Shown here one piece after another: positions 15,449 through 21,669 of a DNA stretch of 34,890 nt (position 1 is its first letter; every line of letters starts with the position of its first letter). The notes below the pieces were generated by a model that saw nothing but the letters and a program-made list of their open reading frames with translations, made no database searches and had not been told where the DNA came from. Origin of the DNA: a virus. Position numbers and translations under genes: made by a program. The stretch lies in IMG/VR virus record IMGVR_UViG_3300010153_000040, positions 1 through 34,890 of that record; one strand, written 5' to 3'.

Positions 15449-15805
15449 ATGGAATACTCAAACGATTTTAGATACGATTTAAAATTAGGACAAATCAAAG
15501 AGAAAGAGCTCGGAGATATACTTAATGATAAGTCAATAGAAGTTAAGACAGACCTGAAAGCTGCGGAGACTGGCAGCGTGTTTGTTGAATATGAAAGCCG
15601 TGGTAAGCCATCTGGAATTTCTAAGACTCAAGCTGATTACTATTGTTTTGTTGTATCTAAGGATTCTTTTATCCTTATCAAAACAGAGAAGCTTAAAGAA
15701 AAATGTAGAAAGTTTCTTAATACAAACTTAGACCTTAAAGGTGGAGACAACAACACTTCTAAGGGTATATTGCTACCGTTGTTACAATTATTAATAGATA
15801 TTTAG
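15449..15805 (+). CDS. PD-(D/E)XK-type nuclease-like protein
   Basis: This 118-residue protein starts MEYSNDFRYDLKLGQIKEKELGD, has IEVKTDLKAAETGS (with the Glu-x-Lys of a PD-(D/E)XK core at about 31-33) and FVEYESRGKPSGISKTQADYY. The Glu at the first helix, the acidic residues before the E-x-K strand and the following TQADYY helix fit small phage endonucleases of the restriction-like fold, including Holliday-junction-type enzymes. Its substrate is unknown. It is the last gene before the second copy of the duplicated promoter. Confidence 0.68.
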   Translation: MEYSNDFRYDLKLGQIKEKELGDILNDKSIEVKTDLKAAETGSVFVEYESRGKPSGISKTQADYYCFVVSKDSFILIKTEKLKEKCRKFLNTNLDLKGGDNNTSKGILLPLLQLLIDI

Positions 15806-15822
15806 AAATAACTACCAAATTA

Positions 15823-15854
15823 TTTGGCAGTCTCAGATTTATTTCGTATCTTTG
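15823..15854 (+). promoter_or_regulatory. Bacteroidetes-type promoter, copy 2 of a duplicated pair
   Basis: TTTG at 15823-15826 and TATCTTTG at 15847-15854 are 20 bases apart, as in the promoter at 13238-13269. TTTGGCAG, TTCGTATCTTTGTA and AAGATTTGAA are shared. The inverted repeat ATCTT-N5-AAGAT is again present. It would drive the peptidase and replication genes from 15912. Confidence 0.75.
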
Positions 15855-15864
15855 TATAAGATTT

Positions 15865-15884
15865 GAAGGGTTAGAGAACCCTTC
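15865..15884 (+). other. Leader hairpin next to the second duplicated promoter
   Basis: GAAGGGTT (15865-15872) pairs perfectly with AACCCTTC (15877-15884) around AGAG. The hairpin falls in the expected 5' leader of the peptidase transcript. Its GGGTTAG/AACCC sequence echoes the 17-base repeats at 13129 and 24270. It has no U-tract, so it is more likely an RNA stability or control element than a terminator. Confidence 0.6.
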
Positions 15885-15911
15885 GTTAACCCTTAAAAAC
15901 TATAAAAACAT

Positions 15912-16970
15912 ATGAATGAAACTAAGCAAAGACTGATTGATGTATTATCAGTTCAATCGTCATCAGGTAGAGAGGAAATGATGATAGAGTACATAAAAGA
16001 TTTTGTAACAAAAAATGTTCCTGAAGCATCAGTAGTAATAAAAAACAATAATGTTTATGTTACTAAGGGAATTTCAGAAAACTATCCTTGTGTGGTTTCT
16101 CACACAGATACAGTGCATGATATACATAAAGACTTTAAGGTGTTTGATAATGATGGTGTATTATTTGCATTTAGTAACGACAAACAAAAACAAGTAGGAG
16201 TAGGTGGAGATGATAATGTGGGAGTATGGATATGCTTAGAGATGTTATTAGACCTAGAGATAGTTAAATGTGCATTCTTTCATTCAGAAGAAGTTGGATG
16301 TGTAGGTAGCGGTCAGGCTGATATGGAATGGTTCAAAGATGTTGGATATGTGTTTCAGTCAGACAGGAGAGGTCATAATGACTTTGTAAACAACATAGGT
16401 GGCAAGGATTTGTTTGGTAAAGATTTTTCAGAAAAGATTGCTCCTGTTTTACAATACCATGAATATAAAGAAACAAAAGGAGCGATGACAGATGTAGAGC
16501 AATTAGTCTGTAATGGTTTAGATGTTTGTGTAGCTAATATGAGTAGCGGATATTACAATCCCCATACAGATAGTGAAACTGTAGATTTCTATGATGCAGA
16601 AAATTGCCTTAACTTAATATATAATCTTATAGTTCATTTAGGATGTGAGAAATATATTAATACTGAGTTCAATAAAACAACATACGATTTTTCTAATGTA
16701 GGTAAAAATTATTGGGGAGGTGGTTATGGAGGAAATTACTATGAGTTTGATAAGTGGGAAGATGAGTATGGCAACGAGGTAGTATATGAAGATGGAGAGG
16801 AGTTGTGCTACTATTGTGGAGATAAAGTTGTAGAGTCTATATCAAAGGTAAAAAATTATAGATACTGCAAGGGATGTAAAGCTGAGGTTTATTATGATGA
16901 ATCAATATATGATGTTGACGAAACCCCAACCTTAGACAAAGTAAATAATGTTATTAATACTCACTACTAA
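15912..16970 (+). CDS. M20/M28/M42-like zinc metallopeptidase with C-terminal zinc ribbon
   Basis: This 352-residue protein retains a complete co-catalytic zinc site. SHTDTVHD supplies His64 and Asp66, GGDDNVG supplies bridging Asp100, HSEEVGC supplies catalytic Glu126 and ligand Glu127, SDRRGHND supplies Asp151 and YYNPHTDSE supplies His218. The arrangement is that of aminopeptidases, tripeptidases and amidohydrolases. Residues 265-280 are Gly/Tyr-rich, and CYYC (299-302) with CKGC (319-322) form a zinc ribbon not usual for the family. It is the first gene behind its own promoter, ahead of the replication organiser. The substrate is unknown; it might degrade a peptide or an acylated small molecule. 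Confidence 0.75.
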   Translation: MNETKQRLIDVLSVQSSSGREEMMIEYIKDFVTKNVPEASVVIKNNNVYVTKGISENYPCVVSHTDTVHDIHKDFKVFDNDGVLFAFSNDKQKQVGVGGDDNVGVWICLEMLLDLEIVKCAFFHSEEVGCVGSGQADMEWFKDVGYVFQSDRRGHNDFVNNIGGKDLFGKDFSEKIAPVLQYHEYKETKGAMTDVEQLVCNGLDVCVANMSSGYYNPHTDSETVDFYDAENCLNLIYNLIVHLGCEKYINTEFNKTTYDFSNVGKNYWGGGYGGNYYEFDKWEDEYGNEVVYEDGEELCYYCGDKVVESISKVKNYRYCKGCKAEVYYDESIYDVDETPTLDKVNNVINTHY

Positions 16971-16981
16971 AATAAATAATT

Positions 16982-17632
16982 ATGCCTAAAAGATTTACAG
17001 ATACAGAAAAATGGAAAAAAGGATTCATAAGAAGTTTACCTACTAAATATAAGTTGCTATGGTTATATATATTAGATGACTGTAATCACGCTGGAGTGTG
17101 GGATGTTGATTTAGAGGTTGCTGAGATTAGAATAGGGTCTAAGATAAACAAGAAGGACGCTATAAAATATTACTCAGAGAACATTAGAATATTTGATAAT
17201 GGTAATAAATGGTTTATACCTAAATTTATAGACTTTCAGTATGGACAGTTAAACGAAAATGTTAACGCTCATAAGTCGGTTATAAAATTAATAGATAAGT
17301 ATGACCTATACAGCATAGGAGATGTTGATTTATCAGAGATTAGTGCCTTAGACACAGGAGAATTATCTAAACCACTAATAAAGAAATTCAAAAAACCTAC
17401 AATAGATGAGGTTAAAGAGTATTGTTTAGAGAGAGGTAACAATATAAACCCCGAAACATTCATAGATTTCTACGAAAGTAACGGATGGAAGGTTGGGAAG
17501 AACTCTATGAAAGATTGGAAGGCTTCTTTAAGGACTTGGGAGAAGAACTCAACAAACTCTAATAAATCAAGTAAAGTAGAAAATCAAATAGACTCTTGGC
17601 AGAAAGCTAGAGATATAGTAAATAATAGTTAA
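16982..17632 (+). CDS. Phage replication organiser / DnaD-like helicase-loader protein
   Basis: This 216-residue protein has an N-terminal winged-helix-like domain (LPTKYKLLWLYILDDCNHAG, VWDVDLEVAEIRIGSKI, KWFIPKFIDFQYGQL). It also has a C-terminal motif FIDFYESNGWKVGKNSMKDW, then KASLRTWEKN. I associate both with phage replication initiators and DnaD/DnaB-like loaders, in which the YYxxNGWxxxxxxxxxW segment binds helicase or DNA. A Ser/Asn-rich tail ends the protein. No helicase or primase gene is visible in the window, so it probably recruits the host replisome. Its stop overlaps the next start. Confidence 0.75.
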   Translation: MPKRFTDTEKWKKGFIRSLPTKYKLLWLYILDDCNHAGVWDVDLEVAEIRIGSKINKKDAIKYYSENIRIFDNGNKWFIPKFIDFQYGQLNENVNAHKSVIKLIDKYDLYSIGDVDLSEISALDTGELSKPLIKKFKKPTIDEVKEYCLERGNNINPETFIDFYESNGWKVGKNSMKDWKASLRTWEKNSTNSNKSSKVENQIDSWQKARDIVNNS

Positions 17633-17892
17633 TGAAACATAGAAGCAGAATGACTCAAATGGAATTAAATCAGCTTACAGATAAATCTTTAGACGCTTAT
17701 GTTATGTCTTTAGATGGAGATAAATATAGAGTTTATCCAGAAAACGGCAGATACTTTGAAAGATATGAGATTAGATTGGTGGTTGGAGATAATATCATTA
17801 TGAGTGTTGGAGATAAAAATATGTTAGTATTAGAAGATGAGGATAAAAAATTTACTGATAAATTAATAATAAGAAAAGACCAAATAAGATGA
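17632..17892 (+). CDS. Hypothetical protein in replication operon
   Basis: This 86-residue protein starts at an ATG overlapping the replication organiser stop and itself overlaps the next start by four bases (ATGA). It has a strand-rich middle (YRVYPENGRYFERYEIRLVVGDNIIMSVGDKNMLVLE) and no motif I recognise. Tight coupling on both sides indicates expression with the replication genes. Confidence 0.6.
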   Translation: MKHRSRMTQMELNQLTDKSLDAYVMSLDGDKYRVYPENGRYFERYEIRLVVGDNIIMSVGDKNMLVLEDEDKKFTDKLIIRKDQIR

Positions 17893-18266
17893 TAAAAGAC
17901 ATAGATATAAAAGAGTTAGAGCTAATGTGTGTTGATTTAATAAGTAAAACATTAGTTGAGTTAGGACAGTTAAAAGATGAGAAACATATTGTTATACTAG
18001 CTAAATCTTTAGCTTATGATGTTAAGGAAGATTTTAAGAATTTATATTTTGAGGATATAGTTCAAGCTTTTAGACAAGGAGTAAGAGGGACAGATAGTTT
18101 TGTGTTAAATGTTCAGAATTATTATAAATGGATAAAAGAACACAGACAATTAATATGGAACGAAGCTAGTAAAGAGCCTGAGCGTATAGATAAAAGATTA
18201 GTATATAGAAGTAGGAAGGGAACAGGACTTAATATTATGAATAAGGAAATTAAAAAATTAAAATAA
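17889..18266 (+). CDS. Conserved phage protein, replication-associated
   Basis: This 125-residue protein is helical, with FEDIVQAFRQGVRG, then FVLNVQNYYKWIKEHRQLIW near residues 56-94. Small genes with this FxxGVRG...NYYKWI pattern commonly sit next to replication proteins in Bacteroidetes phages as I recall, with unknown function. ATGA coupling upstream and TAATG coupling downstream place it in the operon. Confidence 0.6.
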   Translation: MIKDIDIKELELMCVDLISKTLVELGQLKDEKHIVILAKSLAYDVKEDFKNLYFEDIVQAFRQGVRGTDSFVLNVQNYYKWIKEHRQLIWNEASKEPERIDKRLVYRSRKGTGLNIMNKEIKKLK

Positions 18267-18457
18267 TGACCCCAATAAAAATAACACTTAAAGTAATACC
18301 AGACCATAAGAGATACACTATACTAAGTAGTGGAGATGATAAAGCTGCAATATATAAAAGGTATCTAACTATATTTTATATAAGAGTTTCTAGAGTTTAT
18401 GAGGGTCATGAGATATGGGGAGAGGTAATAAATGAATACGATAAATTAACTAAATAA
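18266..18457 (+). CDS. Small hypothetical protein
   Basis: This 63-residue basic protein (KITLKVIPDHKRYTIL, then IFYIRVSRVYEGHEIWGEV) is probably a small beta domain. It starts at an ATG overlapping the preceding stop. I do not recognise it. Confidence 0.55.
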   Translation: MTPIKITLKVIPDHKRYTILSSGDDKAAIYKRYLTIFYIRVSRVYEGHEIWGEVINEYDKLTK

Positions 18458-18461
18458 TATT

Positions 18462-18614
18462 ATGGAAATAACATTATCATTAATAACATTTGTTGTTGGA
18501 GTTGTAGTAGGAATGTATGTAGTAACACAAATAGAGCGCTCAATAAGCGCTTCTGTTAACCGAAATAAAATTATTAAAAACATAGATAAATTAAATAAAA
18601 AGAAAAATGATTAG
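18462..18614 (+). CDS. Small one-TM protein overlapping the methylase start
   Basis: This 50-residue ORF fills the 149-base gap before the methylase. It has a membrane segment at residues 4-23 (TLSLITFVVGVVVGMYVVTQ) and a basic, Lys/Asn-rich tail. Its stop lies eight bases into the next gene in another frame, in line with the close packing of this operon. The function is unknown. Confidence 0.55.
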   Translation: MEITLSLITFVVGVVVGMYVVTQIERSISASVNRNKIIKNIDKLNKKKND

Positions 18615-19425
18615 TTATATAGGAGGTAAGTCAAGAATGAGCAAATGGATATGTGAATACATACCAAATGATATAGAAACTTATGTAGAGGTTTTTGGAG
18701 GAGCTTTCTGGGTATATGTTAAAGGAGATATACATGAGAAACCAAATCTAAAAGAAGTTGTCTATAATGATAAGAATAAGTTTATGGCAAATCTATTTGA
18801 ATGTATGAGAAGTCCTGAAGAATTTTCAGAGATGTTATCTTTAGTTGAATCTCAAGACGAAGCAACATTTAACATAGCTCAGAACTCACTTAACATGGTT
18901 AAAGATTTTAATTATCCCTATGAATTAGGAGATAAAGAGATAGCTGGACAATATGCTTATTGTGCAACTCAGGTGTTCAGCGGTAGTAAGATACTAGAAA
19001 GTAAATTCATTGACTTAAAAGGTAAGTATGATAGTAAATACGACGCATTAAGAAGGAGGTTAAAGAAGGAAGATGTTATCAAAAAGTTAGAGGGTATAAC
19101 TCAGGTTGAGAATTTAGATTACACAGACTTAATATTAAAATACGATAGCCCTACAACCTTCTTTTATGTTGACCCTCCTTATTGGAAAACAGAAGATTAT
19201 TATTCTAATCATGATTTTGATAGTGATGACCACGACACATTAGTAACACATCTTAAAAGAATAAAAGGTAAATTTGCTTTGTCTTATTATGATTTTGATT
19301 TGTTAAGCGAGTGGTTGCCTAAAGATAAATACAGATGGGAAAGTAAAGAATTTAACAAAGCTGCTGGAGCTCAAAAAGGTAAGAAACAAAATAAAGGAAC
19401 AGAATTACTTATTATGAATTATTAA
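18607..19425 (+). CDS. DNA N6-adenine methyltransferase, D12 class
   Basis: This 272-residue enzyme has the D12/Dam-class features: ISYIGGKSRM at the N-terminus, YVEVFGGAFWV (the FxGG S-adenosylmethionine-binding loop, residues 26-36), YNDKNKFMANLFE and the catalytic DPPYW at 189-193, followed by SYYDFD. It transfers a methyl group to adenine in a target site. No restriction partner is encoded nearby, so it is an orphan, probably protecting phage DNA or altering host regulation. Its site cannot be read from the sequence. GATC, the usual site of Dam relatives, is not found in this window. Confidence 0.88.
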   Translation: MISYIGGKSRMSKWICEYIPNDIETYVEVFGGAFWVYVKGDIHEKPNLKEVVYNDKNKFMANLFECMRSPEEFSEMLSLVESQDEATFNIAQNSLNMVKDFNYPYELGDKEIAGQYAYCATQVFSGSKILESKFIDLKGKYDSKYDALRRRLKKEDVIKKLEGITQVENLDYTDLILKYDSPTTFFYVDPPYWKTEDYYSNHDFDSDDHDTLVTHLKRIKGKFALSYYDFDLLSEWLPKDKYRWESKEFNKAAGAQKGKKQNKGTELLIMNY

Positions 19426-19441
19426 TTTATATATTTGCATT

Positions 19442-19624
19442 ATGAAATTTAATAATATAAAAAGATTATTGAGACAACAGATTGAAAATGGGGTTAGGGT
19501 TCTTTGGACATTTAACGAATTAGAGCCAGAGTTTACAATGATATATAAAAGTTATAATAACAATTTAACTATATACACTCCTCAACAACTTATTGACTAT
19601 TTAGATGAAAAAGGAGAAGAGTAA
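19442..19624 (+). CDS. Small hypothetical protein
   Basis: This 60-residue protein (MKFNNIKRLLRQQIENGVRV, then PEFTMIYKSYNNNLTIYT) is not recognised. It starts 16 bases after the methylase stop. A TATATTTG box at 19430-19437 precedes it but lies only four bases from the ATG and lacks a matching -33 box. The stop overlaps the DUF3310 gene by 20 bases. Confidence 0.55.
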   Translation: MKFNNIKRLLRQQIENGVRVLWTFNELEPEFTMIYKSYNNNLTIYTPQQLIDYLDEKGEE

Positions 19625-19913
19625 ATACTATTACGAGTTTGATAGGAATATGAGCTCAACCTCAGACCAATATGATGGTAAAACATTATCAGGAGGATTG
19701 TCTAACGACAACAGAGTTCCTGAATACTACAAGGGTAAGGAGGGTTATCAAGCAAGAAAAGTTTGTGATAACTTTGATTTAACCTACCATCTAGCAACGG
19801 CAACAACATATATATTAAGAGCTTACAGAAAACATGACACTCCAACAGACTGTATCAAGAAAGCTATAGCTCATTTAGAATTTGAATTAGAAAAAATTAA
19901 CCAAGAAAAATAA
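19605..19913 (+). CDS. DUF3310 protein (T7 gp1.7-related fold)
   Basis: This 102-residue protein carries the DUF3310 pattern: PEYYKGKEGYQARKVCDNFDLTYHL, ATATTYILRAYRKHDTPTDCIKKAIAHLEFEL. Here YILRAYRK corresponds to the YIxRxxxK helix and the acidic/KKAxxxL helix follows. Known relatives include T7 gp1.7, a nucleotide kinase acting on dTMP and dGMP, so a nucleotide-metabolism role is possible but not certain. The first 35 residues form a variable, Ser/Gly-rich lead. It shares a 20-base overlap with the gene before it. Confidence 0.75.
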   Translation: MKKEKSKYYYEFDRNMSSTSDQYDGKTLSGGLSNDNRVPEYYKGKEGYQARKVCDNFDLTYHLATATTYILRAYRKHDTPTDCIKKAIAHLEFELEKINQEK

Positions 19914-19916
19914 ACT

Positions 19917-20168
19917 ATGACAACAATTTACATTACATTAGCAGTAATTATCTTATGGCTCATTGGAGTTGATATAAGATATTATCAGATTAACAAGAAA
20001 ATAAGTATTATGCATAATACAGATAAAAATCTTTTAGAACTTGTTAAGTCTGCTCAACAATTAACAGATGAAAAAGAAAAAGAAGATAAGCCAAAAGCTA
20101 AACGAGACAACAAAAAACGGGTTATCAAAAAGTCAAAGCGAGTACGAGCTCCAAAAGTCAGTAGTTAA
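19917..20168 (+). CDS. One-TM protein with basic tail
   Basis: This 83-residue protein has a membrane anchor at about residues 4-20 (IYITLAVIILWLIGVDI) and a cytoplasmic, extremely Lys/Arg-rich end (KAKRDNKKRVIKKSKRVRAP). The final 101 bases also encode the start of the VRR-NUC gene in another frame, so the basic tail is constrained by overlap. It could tether DNA or the nuclease to the membrane; that is speculative. Confidence 0.6.
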   Translation: MTTIYITLAVIILWLIGVDIRYYQINKKISIMHNTDKNLLELVKSAQQLTDEKEKEDKPKAKRDNKKRVIKKSKRVRAPKVSS

Positions 20169-20496
20169 ATACCTACAACTACAATATCCCTTAGCTAAAT
20201 TCTGTGCGAGTTTAGGTGGGATAAGAACATCTTATACTCAAGCCGTAAAAGCGAAAGCTAGCGGCTATATAAAAGGTTTCCCCGACCTCCAAATCTGCTA
20301 CCCTACCAGAGAATCATGTGGTCTTTTTTTAGAAATAAAGAAAGATAGAAAGTCCTACGCTTCAAAACATCAACACGAATGGATTGAATACCTAAATGAA
20401 GTTGGATATACAGCTAAAGTATGTAAAGGGTTTGATGAATGTAAAGAAGCTATTGATAATTATATGCATAAACAGTATGATGGGGGCAGGCTATAG
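20068..20496 (+). CDS. VRR-NUC domain nuclease
   Basis: This 142-residue protein matches the VRR-NUC family: YELQKSVVKYLQLQYP, KFCASLGGIRTSY, KGFPDLQICYP (with the catalytic Asp), LFLEIKKDRKSYAS (with Glu-x-Lys) and KHQHEWIEYLNEVGYTAKVCKGFDE. These small stand-alone phage enzymes cleave branched or junction DNA. The first 20 residues are Lys-rich and overlap the upstream gene. A following G-rich tract overlaps its last codons. Confidence 0.88.
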   Translation: MKKKKKISQKLNETTKNGLSKSQSEYELQKSVVKYLQLQYPLAKFCASLGGIRTSYTQAVKAKASGYIKGFPDLQICYPTRESCGLFLEIKKDRKSYASKHQHEWIEYLNEVGYTAKVCKGFDECKEAIDNYMHKQYDGGRL

Positions 20497-20578
20497 AGGA
20501 GGGGGATATAGGGGGTACAGGGGGCAGGGGGTAGAACCCTGTTTTCAAAATCATAAACTTAATACCAAAAAGTTATGA
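20477..20578 (+). CDS. Possible tiny Gly/Arg/Tyr-repeat ORF over the G-tract
   Basis: A 33-codon ORF reads MMGAGYRGGGYRGYRGQG, then VEPCFQNHKLNTKKL. Its TGA overlaps the next gene's ATG (ATGA), a pattern used by real gene pairs here. Against it, the Gly-rich repeat simply follows from the G-tract. It is listed at low confidence. Confidence 0.3.
   Translation: MMGAGYRGGGYRGYRGQGVEPCFQNHKLNTKKL
20482..20531 (+). other. Five-run G-quadruplex-forming tract
   Basis: GGGGG occurs at 20482-20486, 20501-20505, 20511-20515, 20520-20524 and 20527-20531, the last four with loops of five, four and two bases. This is an outstanding G-quadruplex candidate on the + strand of a very AT-rich genome. It lies just after the VRR-NUC stop and could affect replication, transcription or mRNA stability downstream. 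Confidence 0.75.
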
Positions 20579-20778
20579 TGGAGATTATTTGTGATGTATG
20601 TATGAAAGAGTTTGAGCTATTAGAGAATAAAAGTTATTTAGGAGCTCGTCTTGACTCTAAAAATCCTGAAGAATGCGACCCGTTAACAACAGAGATAATA
20701 GGATTGTGTAGTGTTTGTTATAAGGTTGAGAGAAAAAAGATTAAAGATAATAAAAAAAAGAATAATGGGGAAGATTAA
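20575..20778 (+). CDS. Small zinc-ribbon-like protein
   Basis: This 67-residue protein has CDVCMKEF at the start and CSVCYKVE later, two CxxC pairs typical of a zinc ribbon, then a Lys-rich end. Start ATGs lie at 20575 and 20578. It overlaps the following HTH gene by 14 bases. The function is unknown; nucleic acid binding is plausible. Confidence 0.6.
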   Translation: MMEIICDVCMKEFELLENKSYLGARLDSKNPEECDPLTTEIIGLCSVCYKVERKKIKDNKKKNNGED

Positions 20779-20968
20779 AAGAGAAGATAGAAAAGATAGG
20801 AGAGGTGGAGGATATGCAAAAAGAAAGTTTACATACGAGCAAGCTGAATTGATTAGAGAAATATATGCGGCTGGAGTATATACACAATCAGATTTAGCTG
20901 AGGTATGTGAAGTTAGTCAACCAATTATAAATCAGATACTTACATACAAAACCTACACTAAAGATTAA
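20765..20968 (+). CDS. Small HTH DNA-binding protein
   Basis: This 67-residue protein starts MGKIKREDRKDRRGGG (a basic arm), followed by FTYEQAELIREIYAAGVYTQ and SDLAEVCEVSQPIINQILTY, a helix-turn-helix with the SQPIINQIL recognition helix. The first ATG was chosen over an upstream GTG at 20711 because the extension overlaps the zinc-ribbon gene entirely. It is the last gene before the iteron block at 20972, so it is a good candidate to bind there. Confidence 0.65.
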   Translation: MGKIKREDRKDRRGGGYAKRKFTYEQAELIREIYAAGVYTQSDLAEVCEVSQPIINQILTYKTYTKD

Positions 20969-20971
20969 GTT

Positions 20972-21187
20972 CTGTTGAAATTGTTGGAGGCTTCTATATA
21001 GTAAAATAGCCTTGAAACTGTCTTACCCTTATATATAAAAAAAACAAAACACTGTTGAAACTGTCTCCCGCTTATATAAAAAAATAAAAAAAATTTTTTT
21101 CTTCCCAAACAAGTTCCTGAAGCTGATTTACTGTTGAAACTGTCCTCGGCTTATATATAGTCCTGAAACTGTTAGGGGCTTATATTA
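20972..21187 (+). repeat. Five iteron-like repeats, candidate origin or control region
   Basis: Five copies of a consensus TGAAACTGTC-N4-GCTTATATA occur at about 20972, 21010, 21052, 21131 and 21161. All are in the same orientation and with variation in the middle; a partial copy (CCTGAAGCTG) lies at 21116. Spacing between copies is irregular (about 30 to 80 bases). The region is non-coding and AT-rich, follows the replication genes and precedes a strong promoter. A replication origin or an operator cluster is the likely role. Confidence 0.65.
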
Positions 21188-21209
21188 GGAGATTTTTTGA
21201 AATTTTTTT

Positions 21210-21227
21210 TACTATGCATGCATAGTA
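21210..21227 (+). repeat. 18-base perfect palindrome
   Basis: TACTATGCATGCATAGTA is identical to its reverse complement. It lies between the iterons and the TTTTAGCC repeats and suits a dimeric DNA-binding protein. Confidence 0.75.
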
Positions 21228-21228
21228 C

Positions 21229-21307
21229 TTTTAGCCTCGCCTAAATATATTTTTAGCCTTGCCTAAAATTTATTTTTAGACTTGCCTAAATTTATTTTTA
21301 GCCTAAA
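21229..21307 (+). repeat. Four tandem TTTTAGCCTTGCCTAAA repeats
   Basis: Copies begin at 21229, 21251, 21274 and 21296, about 22 bases apart (two helical turns). The core TTTTAGCC(T/C)TGCCTAAA is itself a near-inverted repeat (TTTAG...CTAAA); the fourth copy is shortened. They lie upstream of the promoter at 21363, suggesting regularly phased protein binding. Confidence 0.7.
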
Positions 21308-21362
21308 AGCTTATTTAGAATCATTATAAATTAGAAATAAATTGTAAATACTTTGTAAATTA

Positions 21363-21395
21363 TTTGTATAGTCCAATAATTAGCCGTTATATTTG
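21363..21395 (+). promoter_or_regulatory. Bacteroidetes-type promoter for the accessory block
   Basis: TTTG at 21363-21366 is followed after 21 bases by TATATTTG at 21388-21395. The stretch AAATTATTTG...AGTC resembles the duplicated promoters at 13238 and 15823. It would drive the five genes from 21423. Confidence 0.65.
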
Positions 21396-21422
21396 CCTAT
21401 TATTAATTAAAACCTTAAAAAA

Positions 21423-21656
21423 ATGTTAAATGTAAACAACGAAACACAGGAGCAACAAACAGAGAGAAGCTACCTAATAAATAGGCTATCTCAAGAACTA
21501 GATAACGCATCTAAGGAAGTACAAAAAGACAACCTCTATAAAATGTATATCGGAGAAGCTAGAACGATAATGACTTTTGATTATTTCGTAAGTTGGACGC
21601 CTCTAGAGGACTTAAAAATAATCCTAGAGCAAGTAATAACAGAAAATAGAAAATAA
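21423..21656 (+). CDS. Hypothetical protein, first gene of the divergent-composition block
   Basis: This 77-residue acidic helical protein (QTERSYLINRLSQELDNASKE, then WTPLEDLKIILEQVITE) is not recognised. From here to 23754 the codons change: ACG, GCG, GCC and CGC become common and C-rich leaders appear, unlike the flanking genes. That suggests recent acquisition. Confidence 0.55.
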   Translation: MLNVNNETQEQQTERSYLINRLSQELDNASKEVQKDNLYKMYIGEARTIMTFDYFVSWTPLEDLKIILEQVITENRK

Positions 21657-21669
21657 AACTAATTTTAAC

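Noticed and set aside
19430-19437. TATATTTG box before 19442 as a promoter
   Set aside because: It has no -33 partner at the right distance and lies only four bases from the ATG.
20396-20476. Upstream extension of the G-tract ORF
   Set aside because: It lies inside VRR-NUC in another frame and has no independent support.
20972-21187. Iteron-like block considered as CRISPR array
   Set aside because: Repeats are too divergent and the spacers irregular and AT-rich; no cas genes are near.
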